Positions 42,916 through 50,415 of a stretch of DNA of 64,000 nt are shown one piece after another. The stretch covers positions 2,480,001 to 2,544,000 of the forward strand of contig CP060499.1 in NCBI GenBank assembly GCA_024760525.1, in the 5' to 3' direction. The translations under genes and the position numbers were made by a program. Within the stretch, counting starts at the first letter, position 1. Each line of letters begins with the position of its first letter. Below the pieces are notes generated by a model that was not told the origin of the DNA, did not search any database, and saw nothing but the letters and a program-made list of their open reading frames with translations. This DNA is from Nitrospira sp. (GTDB lineage: Bacteria > Nitrospirota > Nitrospiria > Nitrospirales > Nitrospiraceae).

Positions 42916-43926
42916 TCATCGAAGCCCTTGCACGATCACGGCATACCATCCGAGGCCGTCGTATTCCTGATAGCCGAGCGTTTTGGCATACGCGACCACG
43001 TCGTGTTTATCATTGACGTAGTGGCCTCGGTCACGGCCTTGATGTTGGAGCGCGAAGGACAACAGTATTCCTTGGCCATCGGATGCCGCGATCACCCGCA
43101 GCTTGTTGTCCAGAAGAATCACACGCGTGCGTTTCCAGGCAGCTTCGGATATTGCCGGCTCTTTTTGAACGATAATTCTGGCTTGCTCTTCCCAATCAAA
43201 CACCACCCCTAGAACACCGATGATCTTTCCGTTCGGTTTCCCTTCCTTCCGAACGGCGGCGGCATACACCGCGACCAGTTTGTCGCCATGGAGCGAGTCA
43301 TGACCGATGTCATCGACCACGTACTGGTCGCCGTTCGTCGTTGCCATGGCTTTCTGAAACCAGGTACATCTTGTGGCATCGGCCCTGGTGACCTTGGGAA
43401 ACTTCTCCGGGTGCGAGCAGGCCATGATCTTTCCGTCGATTCCGACCAAGACCAGGTTGAGATAAACCGAATAATATCGATTAATGAGGCCGAGTCGTTC
43501 GGCTGCATGATGGAGAGCAGCTCCATCCGCGGATTCGAGACCGTTAACCAGCGCTTCATCCATCGCCCACCAACGAACGTCGGCGGTGCGTTCGTACAGA
43601 TTGCGTACGATCAACTGCACCAGTGTCTGCGCCATCTCTGAAAGGCGATCGTGTTCTTTGTCCATGAACCGCCGATTCAATTCTCCGGTTTCCTCTCGTA
43701 TAGAGCTCAATGCTTTGGACGCGTCGGCGGCTTGTGTGGCCAGGTTTTTCACCTCCGTCGCAACCACGGCAAACCCTCTGCCGGCGTCTCCGGCTCTCGC
43801 CGCTTCTATGGTCGCGTTCAGTGAAAGAATGGTGATCTCGCTGGTGATTCTCGCGTTCACAAGCCGATGATCGTCGATCCGTTTTTCAATGTTGCCGATG
43901 ATCTCTTTGATATTGAGTTGGTTCAT
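42916..43926 (-). CDS. Soluble chemoreceptor-like protein, signalling tip followed by Cache-like sensor
   Basis: Protein of 336 residues with no transmembrane segment. Residues 27-72 carry the hairpin tip of methyl-accepting proteins (ILSLNATIEAARAGDAGRGF, then VATEVKNLA), flanked by only short helices. Residues about 105-330 form a sensor domain resembling a Cache fold: RYYSVYLNLVLVGIDGKIM, a central WFQKAMATTNGDQYVVDD strand, KIIGVLGVVFDWEEQA and a C-terminal LGWYAVIVQGL. The order is the reverse of a normal receptor. The start at 43926 (MNQLNIKEII) is set by AGGGAA upstream. It has no pentapeptide tail and no clear methylation helices. Confidence 0.85.
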   Translation of the reverse strand: MNQLNIKEIIGNIEKRIDDHRLVNARITSEITILSLNATIEAARAGDAGRGFAVVATEVKNLATQAADASKALSSIREETGELNRRFMDKEHDRLSEMAQTLVQLIVRNLYERTADVRWWAMDEALVNGLESADGAALHHAAERLGLINRYYSVYLNLVLVGIDGKIMACSHPEKFPKVTRADATRCTWFQKAMATTNGDQYVVDDIGHDSLHGDKLVAVYAAAVRKEGKPNGKIIGVLGVVFDWEEQARIIVQKEPAISEAAWKRTRVILLDNKLRVIAASDGQGILLSFALQHQGRDRGHYVNDKHDVVAYAKTLGYQEYDGLGWYAVIVQGLR

Positions 43927-44011
43927 GAAGGTTCCCTGGGTTTGTCTCCGTTCGTGCGGTGCCGCCTGGATCCCTCCGTGAGGCCCGCAGTTTCCATGAA
44001 CGCTTTTCGCC

Positions 44012-44617
44012 TTAGCCGGGATGTGCACGACGTGCGCGCAAGCGTTCCGCCTGTGTGTGGAGGATGTGGCGGATGAGGTGCTCCTGATCGTCCATGCTGA
44101 TCTCAACGAACTCTGTGGCCAAATCCCAGCCCTGTCCCTGAGGATTCGGCGTCGATCGGATAACGTGCGCGACGGCATGCACGGGAGTAAAAGGAGGCAG
44201 GATCATCTTGACCGATAATCGGTCTCCGGCGGCGAATTCACGAGAGGACACGAAGCCCACCCCTCCTCCGCTCAGATTGACATCCGTCAGCCTCGCCATC
44301 GCGACACTGGACGGCGCGATCGTCGCGAGAGAGTTGAGGATGACTCCGAGGAGATAGTCGACTTTCATCATCCAAGGCAACACCGGTGAGTCCATCAACG
44401 ATTCGCCGGATCGAGCCAAAAGATCCGCTGTCGGTTTCATCACTGCCGCCGTGATCATCTCCGGAGTGGCGCCCCCCACGTCGACACCGGTTGCAATCGC
44501 CGGCTCATTCACCAGGCTGTATTCCATGAGCACCCGATCCTCGATCCTGATCCATTCGCGCCGTTCGTCCACGGCATGCTTGGGCCGGGGCGATGAGGGC
44601 ATAGTCGGTGGTGCCAT
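44012..44617 (-). CDS. PilZ-domain protein
   Basis: Predicted c-di-GMP receptor of 201 residues. The RxxxR motif is RREWIRIEDRVLMEY near residue 22, and the second motif DVNLSGGGVGF ([D/N]xSxxG) lies about 90 residues later, with an insertion between them. The later strands SVKMILPPFTPVHAVAHVIRS fit the PilZ barrel. The start at 44617 (MAPPTMPSS) is chosen by spacing. It follows the degenerate GGDEF gene by 19 bases and precedes the soluble receptor. It may link c-di-GMP to motor or receptor output. Confidence 0.82.
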   Translation of the reverse strand: MAPPTMPSSPRPKHAVDERREWIRIEDRVLMEYSLVNEPAIATGVDVGGATPEMITAAVMKPTADLLARSGESLMDSPVLPWMMKVDYLLGVILNSLATIAPSSVAMARLTDVNLSGGGVGFVSSREFAAGDRLSVKMILPPFTPVHAVAHVIRSTPNPQGQGWDLATEFVEISMDDQEHLIRHILHTQAERLRARRAHPG

Positions 44618-44636
44618 GGTCAACCTGCTTTCAACG

Positions 44637-46235
44637 TTATGCCGCAAGGCTCAGCGCGGCCACGCATGCCAAAGCCGGCGGTTGCGGCGTGTGGAGAACA
44701 ACGCAGTTCCGACCCTGAGCTTTTGCGTGATTCACCGCGGAATCACCGGCTCTCATCCAGTCCGCAAATGAGGCAACGCCGATATCGGGAATGGCGGCCA
44801 AGCCTATACTGGCAGTGGTGCGGACCTGTCCCGCCTCGACTGCAAACGGGTGTTGCTCGATGCGCTCCCGCAACCGTTCCGCAAGGACACGAGTCTGCCC
44901 CCGATCAGTATGCGGAAGGATAACTGCGAAGGTGTTGCCTTCGTATCGACCGACCACATCAATGTCACGCACGGTGCTTCGTATCAGCTCGGCCGCCGTC
45001 CTAAGCACATGATCTCCGGCCGCATGCCCAAGACGCTCATTTACGGTCTTGAAATAATCCAAATCCAATAACAAAAGACAGGCCGGAACCCCATAGCGAA
45101 GCCCAACCTTCAATTCCCGTGTCAATGCCATCTCGAATGCTTGCCTATTCAGTATTTCGGTCAACGGGTCACGCATGGCGATATCCTGCGTTCGGCGAGT
45201 CGCATCGAGGTTCTGTAATGCAAGCGCGAGAGCAGTGCCGGCCGCATCGAGCAATTGTCGCTCCCCCTGTAAGAGAGGCTCTACGCCGGTCTTCTGAACG
45301 AAAAGAAAGCCCGATTCCTGCCCCATCGCCAGAGTACGTTCATGGCTATTCGCCGGCACTTCGATCGGCTGCGGTCGCTGAGACCCTGAACGTGGTACGA
45401 GACGAAGATGTCGCGCGTGCGCGAGTGGCTGCGGAGTCGACGGTCGAGTACCTTCGGCAGGCAGGCGACCGAGCCGGCGAAGCAGATAGCGACGAACACG
45501 GGCTTCGTGTTCTCGATGCTGGGTCTCAGACCAGATCCATACTTGCTTGCGGTTTGATCTGGCGATCCCGATCATATCTGTCTGGATCAAGGTTCGTAAT
45601 CCGCGAACTAACGCCTTGCAGATCCCATCCTCATCAGGCGATCTCGAGAGTTCTTCGGAGAGCTGGTACAACGCCGACAGCTGCCGGCTATTCGACGGCA
45701 GTCCGTCAGGATCGCGTGTCGGCGCCTGTGTGACTGGAGAGACTTCTACGGATAGGCGCCTCGCTTCGTGTACGATACGCTGGTACTCGGCGCCACCTGC
45801 AATCGATTCCATCACCCTAGCCGCAGAACAAGGCCAGGTCAGATAGTCGAATGCGCCATCTCGCAACAGCCTGGCGACTCGATCCGAACCGATCGTTCCC
45901 CCGAGCAGAATGATACAGGGATCGTGTTGCGACTGAACCATGCGGGCAATAGCCTTTCGGGCATCGGCAAAGCGGGCCCCGATTTGATAGATCACCAATG
46001 GAGATTCATTTGAACCGCTGCGGTCGAGGGAAAAGTCCTGATGTCCATACGAGTGGACCGTCATGCCCGACCCAAGTTTCTTCCAGACCTGAGCTCGGCG
46101 GACGGTTGGAGAGGCAACCAGCAGAACCGTTGTGGAGGGGGTCGATTGTATCTCAGGGACAGAACCACCGCCCTCCGAAGCTCGAAGGCGGGACAACCGG
46201 GCAAGGTTGTGAATCATTCTCACATCGATGGCCAT
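44637..46235 (-). CDS. Degenerate GGDEF protein with pseudo-receiver and GAF domains
   Basis: The 532-residue protein has a receiver-like domain at about 35-150 that lacks the phosphoacceptor Asp (VIYQIG in its place), then a GAF-like region (LSALYQLSEELSRS onward), then a diguanylate-cyclase fold. The active-site motif is EGNTF instead of GGDEF, so both acidic catalytic residues are gone. The I-site RDID remains exactly five residues upstream. LDYFKTVNERLGHAAGDHVL is otherwise conserved. The start at 46235 (MAIDVRM) has AGGAACGGGC upstream. It is probably a c-di-GMP-binding effector rather than a cyclase. It follows fliT by 19 bases. Confidence 0.88.
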   Translation of the reverse strand: MAIDVRMIHNLARLSRLRASEGGGSVPEIQSTPSTTVLLVASPTVRRAQVWKKLGSGMTVHSYGHQDFSLDRSGSNESPLVIYQIGARFADARKAIARMVQSQHDPCIILLGGTIGSDRVARLLRDGAFDYLTWPCSAARVMESIAGGAEYQRIVHEARRLSVEVSPVTQAPTRDPDGLPSNSRQLSALYQLSEELSRSPDEDGICKALVRGLRTLIQTDMIGIARSNRKQVWIWSETQHREHEARVRRYLLRRLGRLPAEGTRPSTPQPLAHARHLRLVPRSGSQRPQPIEVPANSHERTLAMGQESGFLFVQKTGVEPLLQGERQLLDAAGTALALALQNLDATRRTQDIAMRDPLTEILNRQAFEMALTRELKVGLRYGVPACLLLLDLDYFKTVNERLGHAAGDHVLRTAAELIRSTVRDIDVVGRYEGNTFAVILPHTDRGQTRVLAERLRERIEQHPFAVEAGQVRTTASIGLAAIPDIGVASFADWMRAGDSAVNHAKAQGRNCVVLHTPQPPALACVAALSLAA

Positions 46236-46254
46236 TGCCCGTTCCTGATTCCGG

Positions 46255-46584
46255 CTACGCTTCAACCGAGACTGTGTTGGGCGTCGAAGCAGCCACACCG
46301 AGTCGATGACGGAGTCCGTGCAATCGCTGCCTTGTCGCCACGACCTCGTTCAACAGGGATCCCAGCGCCGCCTGGGCGATATGCACGCGATTCCGGACTT
46401 GTTCATCGAGTTTCAGAAGATCCCCGGCATCCCTCATCGAGCTCTGCATTGCCTCCAAGAGATCCCCACGCTCACGATAGCATTGAGCCACGACATCCCA
46501 TCGTCCAAGCTCGGCCGCTTCCACCGCAGACATGGTCAATCGAAGAATGTCCGCCTGGCATTGGCCGCCTATTGAGTTCGTCAT
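46255..46584 (-). CDS. fliT: FliT-like flagellar export chaperone
   Basis: Short helical protein of 109 residues placed directly after fliS, with the ATGA overlap. It has ELGRWDVVAQCYRERGDLLEAM, similar to the helical pattern of FliT, the FliD chaperone. Family sequence similarity is weak, so the call leans on gene order fliD-fliS-fliT. Confidence 0.65.
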   Translation of the reverse strand: MTNSIGGQCQADILRLTMSAVEAAELGRWDVVAQCYRERGDLLEAMQSSMRDAGDLLKLDEQVRNRVHIAQAALGSLLNEVVATRQRLHGLRHRLGVAASTPNTVSVEA

Positions 46585-46970
46585 GCTGCCGCCATGCGCG
46601 CCTGCTGCGCTGCGATTTCACGCCAGCCTTCGCGCAGCGTGGTCAAGCACCGCAACGGACCATCAAGATGGTGTGCCTTATTACGGGCATTGGCCGCGAC
46701 TAGTTCGTTGAGCATGTAGTCGTAAAGCCGATGCAACGATTGCGCGATCTCCCCGCCTTGCTGGAAATCGAGGACGCTATTGAGCTCCCCGATGATGGAA
46801 ATGGCTCGACCGAGAAACCGCGCTTTTTCCTTCGTGTCGTTCGACTCGATCCCGGCCCGAGCCAGCTCGATCGATTGAATGGCCGCGTCATACAGCAGCA
46901 CCACGATTTGGACTCTCGACGAAGTCATGACCTGGGTCTGCTGATACTGTCTGGCGTTTTGAGTAAGCAT
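46581..46970 (-). CDS. fliS: Flagellar export chaperone FliS
   Basis: Chaperone that binds the flagellin C-terminus and prevents premature polymerisation. The 129-residue helical protein has the family N-terminus (YQQTQVMTSSRVQIVVLLYDAAI), SIELARAGI and the later EIAQSLHRLYDYMLNELVAA. It follows fliD by 20 bases and overlaps fliT. Confidence 0.93.
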   Translation of the reverse strand: MLTQNARQYQQTQVMTSSRVQIVVLLYDAAIQSIELARAGIESNDTKEKARFLGRAISIIGELNSVLDFQQGGEIAQSLHRLYDYMLNELVAANARNKAHHLDGPLRCLTTLREGWREIAAQQARMAAA

Positions 46971-46990
46971 AGGTTCCTTCCCTGGACGCT

Positions 46991-48394
46991 TTAGTTTCTT
47001 CTCGTCAGCGAGGAATTGGTCTGGAGGAAACCAAGCTGGCTCTGCAGTTGTCCAAGCAACCCATCGAGCGCAGCGTACTGTCGACGGAGCCGGTCTTCAT
47101 ACTGCGCGATGACATCCTCTTTCCTCGTAATCTCGTCGGTCAGATCCGAGATCTGGTCGGTCAGACCTTTCTTCCGCAGTGTCAACGCGCCGGATTCAAT
47201 GTCATCGAGCGTATCCACCGACAGGTTCAGGAGTTGCGCGATCCCGGCGCTGTCGGCCTGATTGACAAACAGATCCTTCACGGCTGTGTAATTTGAGCTG
47301 AGCGCGGCATTCAACTTGGCCTCATCGACGGTGACGGTGCCGTCGCGCTCCGTTTTAACGCCGATCTCACCCACCGAAGCATAAGTGGTCAGGCCGGGCA
47401 CGACGGAGGAGAGGGCGGTCCTCAATTGGCCAAGCACAGTCCGTACAGTCGGCTCGTTGAAAAAGATCCCGCCCTTCTTCGTGGTGATGTCATACGTGTT
47501 CCGCTCGTTGATGAACTTCACCACCTCGTTGTAGGCCGTCGCCAGATCCTTGATGTTGGTCTGGACGGCCGCCACATCCCGCGAGACATTGATCGCAACC
47601 GTACTCGAGCCTGTGGTCTTGCTCAGGGTCAACGTCACTCCGGAGATGGCATCGGTAATAGTGTTGCTGCCGCGCTGAAACGTCAGTGGATTCAGATTCG
47701 GGTCACCCACGACGATCACGGCATCTTGGGCCGCCTGCAGCGTATCGGTTCCTCCAGTTCCACTCCCGTTCAGAAAGTCGAGGTCGGTATCGTCCGCCAC
47801 AATCGTCACCCCGGTGCTGGCGCCGGTACTGGTAGCCGTCAACACCAGCCGATAGGCGGGAGAAGCCTCGCTGCCTGTGTTGACTACCGACGCTGTGGCG
47901 CCGGCGCCGAGGTCATTGATGGCGGTTTTAAGATCGTCAATCGTCCCTGTGGCGCTCAGGTTGACGGTTTGATTGCTGCCGCTGCCGACATGAAACGTGA
48001 AGGTCCCCGAAGCGCCGCTCACAATATCGGTTGTGGTCGCCACGACTGCTTTCGCGGCCTTGTTCGTCATCTGATGCGACTGCGCCAGTTGTGTGACTTT
48101 GACGGTGTAGCTTCCCTGAACCGCCGTGGATGCGCCCGTGGCTGTGAGCACCGTCGAGTCGCCGACCGACACGCTGGAGCGGTCGAAATTGGAGGGCAGA
48201 CGCATTCGATCGGCCGCGCTTTGCAGGGCGATCAACTTTGTGCTCAACGTGGCGTAATCGGTCGATTTCGAATTGAGGTCGGCTTTCTTCGTATTGAGCC
48301 GGTCGACAGGTATGCGCGACGCCTTGACGAGTTGGTCGACGACCTGACCGAAATCGAGTCCGTTCCCAAGGCCGCCAAAGCTTATCGTCGCCAT
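46991..48394 (-). CDS. fliD: Flagellar cap protein FliD
   Basis: Filament-cap protein that guides flagellin insertion. The N-terminus MATISFGGLGNGLDFGQVVD is the FliD_N motif (D0 region), and the C-terminal coiled-coil (EDVIAQYEDRLRRQYAALDG) matches FliD_C. The middle contains Thr/Ser/Gly-rich repeats typical of the D2-D3 part. Length 467. It follows flaG by 21 bases. Confidence 0.95.
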   Translation of the reverse strand: MATISFGGLGNGLDFGQVVDQLVKASRIPVDRLNTKKADLNSKSTDYATLSTKLIALQSAADRMRLPSNFDRSSVSVGDSTVLTATGASTAVQGSYTVKVTQLAQSHQMTNKAAKAVVATTTDIVSGASGTFTFHVGSGSNQTVNLSATGTIDDLKTAINDLGAGATASVVNTGSEASPAYRLVLTATSTGASTGVTIVADDTDLDFLNGSGTGGTDTLQAAQDAVIVVGDPNLNPLTFQRGSNTITDAISGVTLTLSKTTGSSTVAINVSRDVAAVQTNIKDLATAYNEVVKFINERNTYDITTKKGGIFFNEPTVRTVLGQLRTALSSVVPGLTTYASVGEIGVKTERDGTVTVDEAKLNAALSSNYTAVKDLFVNQADSAGIAQLLNLSVDTLDDIESGALTLRKKGLTDQISDLTDEITRKEDVIAQYEDRLRRQYAALDGLLGQLQSQLGFLQTNSSLTRRN

Positions 48395-48415
48395 CCCATA
48401 ACCCTCGCAACTGAC

Positions 48416-48778
48416 CTATGCTTGCTCGCGCAGCAACAACCCTTTCGGGCCCGTCAGGTACTTTTCCAGTTCCAGCAGCTCTTCAGGGGGAATCTGGCGA
48501 ATGACCTCGCCGGATTTTTGCTCAACGACTTTCACCACCACTCGTTCGGTCTCTTCGTCCACTTTGATCTTGAGTTGCGGATCCACTAGAACCAGCATCT
48601 CGTTGACCTTCGCCGCAGCCTCGTCGACCACGGCGCGATCAGCGACCCGCTGGGAACTCGACTGGCTGTCCGACTCGTTCGTCTTTGCGCGCGGCTTCTG
48701 CCCGGCCGCAGCCGATAGTTCTTCCTCGCGAACGCGACCGACCCGAGGATCTGCCTTTGGTGTAACGCTGTGTATCAT
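48416..48778 (-). CDS. flaG: FlaG family flagellar protein
   Basis: Short protein affecting filament length. The C-terminal FlaG domain reads LKIKVDEETERVVVKVVEQ, then SGEVIRQIPPEELLELEKYL. The N-terminal half is low-complexity and polar. The start at 48778 has GGGAGG 5 bases upstream. Length 120. It lies 76 bases after fliC, with a hairpin between. Confidence 0.9.
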   Translation of the reverse strand: MIHSVTPKADPRVGRVREEELSAAAGQKPRAKTNESDSQSSSQRVADRAVVDEAAAKVNEMLVLVDPQLKIKVDEETERVVVKVVEQKSGEVIRQIPPEELLELEKYLTGPKGLLLREQA

Positions 48779-48805
48779 GGCAGCCTCCCTACAACCCACC
48801 GGTCG

Positions 48806-48837
48806 CCGTACCCTCTCGTTCATGCGAGAAGGTACGG
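48806..48837 (-). other. RNA hairpin between fliC and flaG
   Basis: CCGTACC plus TTCTCG pair with CGAGAG plus GGTACGG: a 13-bp stem (one G-U) with a 6-base loop. No T-tract follows, so it is more likely a 3' stabiliser of the fliC message or a partial attenuator than a strong terminator. This would allow more flagellin than FlaG/FliD to be made. Confidence 0.6.
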
Positions 48838-48854
48838 TGCCGATAGTCTGCTAC

Positions 48855-49679
48855 TTATTGGAGTAGCGCCAACGCCTGCTGCGGCAACGTATTCGCCTGC
48901 GCAAGCACGGCGATACCCGTTTGCACCAAGACCTGATTCTTGGTGAACTGTGACGTCTCATACGCAATGTCCGCATCGCGGATCCGAGATTCGGCCGCTG
49001 TCAGGTTCTCGCTGGAAATCTCCAAATTCGCGATCGTGGCTTCAAACCGATTCTGGAGCGACCCGTATTCGGCGCGGGCGGTTGCCACGGCGCTGATGGC
49101 GCTGTCGATGTTGCTCAACGCGCTCTGCGCATTGGCCGACGTGGACACGTTCACGCTGCTGATGCCCAGCGCGGAGATCGTCAGCTGGTTCAGGTCCATC
49201 GTCAACGTGTTGCCGGTGCCGCTCTTGAAGCCCACCTGCATCGTGAAACTGATCGAGCTGCCGCTGGTCAAGGCTTGCCCGTTGAACTCCGTCACCTGCG
49301 CGATACGGTCGATTTCAGAACGCAGCGCCACGAACTCCAGGTCGATGTACGACCGTTCGGTGGCACCCACCGTGCCGCTGGCCGACTGGGAAGCCAGCTC
49401 GCGAAGCCGGCCCATCAGGTTGCCGATCGTGGCAGCCGCGCCGTCGGCGATCTGCGTCAAACTGATCCCGTCCGAAGAGTTCCGAACGGCTTGGTTGATG
49501 CTGCGAATGTGGGCGCGCAACGTCTCGGACAATCCGAGACCGGCAGCGTCATCCGCAGCGCGGGTGATCCGGAGACCGGACGAGAGGCGCTCGACCGAGC
49601 GTCCCAGGCTCCCCGTACTCACACCCAGGTTGCGCTGGGCCGAAATGGATGCAGGATTGTTGTTGACGATAATGGCCAT
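48855..49679 (-). CDS. fliC: Flagellin
   Basis: Filament subunit of 274 residues. The N-terminal D0-D1 region contains AIIVNNNPASISAQRNL, SVERLSSGLRITRAADDAAG and NSSDGISLTQIADGA. The C-terminal region contains SRIRDADIAYETSQFTKNQV and ends ANTLPQQALALLQ. The variable D2-D3 domains are nearly absent. The start at 49679 follows AAGGAGG by 8 bases; a GTG two codons upstream is not used. The central Ser/Thr-rich part (SALGISSVNVSTSANAQ) offers candidate glycosylation sites. A sigma-28 promoter precedes it. Confidence 0.97.
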   Translation of the reverse strand: MAIIVNNNPASISAQRNLGVSTGSLGRSVERLSSGLRITRAADDAAGLGLSETLRAHIRSINQAVRNSSDGISLTQIADGAAATIGNLMGRLRELASQSASGTVGATERSYIDLEFVALRSEIDRIAQVTEFNGQALTSGSSISFTMQVGFKSGTGNTLTMDLNQLTISALGISSVNVSTSANAQSALSNIDSAISAVATARAEYGSLQNRFEATIANLEISSENLTAAESRIRDADIAYETSQFTKNQVLVQTGIAVLAQANTLPQQALALLQ

Positions 49680-49780
49680 TGACACGTCCTCCTTGAGACA
49701 AAAACTTGATCCACCTCTTCGCCTCCGGCGTCCGTGCAGAGGCGCATGCCCCGCTCATATCCATGAGCCGGCCTGGTGTC

Positions 49781-49807
49781 TTATCGGTAGGGCCGGCCGG
49801 GACTTGA
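49781..49807 (-). promoter_or_regulatory. Sigma-28 (FliA-type) promoter of fliC
   Basis: Minus-strand TCAA, exactly 15 bases, then ACCGATAA: two mismatches to TAAA-N15-GCCGATAA. The -10 element lies about 100 bases upstream of the fliC ATG, implying a leader of roughly 90-95 bases that carries a strong ribosome site. Confidence 0.75.
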
Positions 49808-49868
49808 GCCACCGGCCAATCGAGCACGAAGAGGCGCTCAGTCTGTACCAACGGACACTAATCTGCCG

Positions 49869-50402
49869 TCACCACGGGCTTTCCAGGCGGGGCAGTATTT
49901 CATACTCCAACAGATCCGCCAGACGGACCATGTCCTGAGCCGTGCGCGCCTCCAGGAATTGCTGGACCCATGGTGCCAACCCTGAGGCGCCGGTGCCGGT
50001 TTGCATTGTGGCTGATGCTCGGTCTACGAACTCCAGATAGTCTGCCAGCCGGCCCATCCAGGCATCGAGCGGGGAAAGCGGCGACGGTCCGAATCTCAAC
50101 CGCGGGATCAAGGCGGTGCCGTCGGCCCGGAGCGTCTCGGTGAATTTTCTAATGGACCCCTCGGCTGCCCGCATGAGTTCCGGCATCGGTTGTGACACCG
50201 CCGTGAGCCGTTGGAACCGCGCGACGGGTTCGGCGAGAAAGGCCGAATCCAGATCTCGGTCCGTAATCGTGCGCTGATCGAGTTGCAGCTTGGTCACGAT
50301 ACGGGCGCGGGTATGGGCTCGCTCACTGACTTCCGCCAGCACATGCTCCATCGTCAGCGGCGCGCCGACTTCCCAGTGGTCTTGATCCAGCGTGATATGC
50401 AT
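49869..50402 (-). CDS. Unknown protein between the glycosylation genes and fliC
   Basis: No family recognised. The 177-residue product starts MHITLDQDHWEVGAPLTMEH (GAGGAG 7 bases upstream fixes this start over the longer frame beginning at 50570). It contains predicted helices, DAWMGRLADYLEFVDRA and WVQQFLEARTAQDMVRLADL, and ends EYEILPRLESPW. There is no signal peptide or membrane segment. It is the last gene of the glycosyltransferase block, 13 bases after a GT9 gene, so it may be a glycosylation accessory or flagellin chaperone; this is guesswork from position. Confidence 0.7.
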   Translation of the reverse strand: MHITLDQDHWEVGAPLTMEHVLAEVSERAHTRARIVTKLQLDQRTITDRDLDSAFLAEPVARFQRLTAVSQPMPELMRAAEGSIRKFTETLRADGTALIPRLRFGPSPLSPLDAWMGRLADYLEFVDRASATMQTGTGASGLAPWVQQFLEARTAQDMVRLADLLEYEILPRLESPW

Positions 50403-50415
50403 GGTCGGTCTCCTC

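Noticed and set aside
47426..48589. 387-codon plus-strand open frame
   Set aside because: Antisense to fliD and flaG; biased GC third positions of the real genes keep the opposite frame open.
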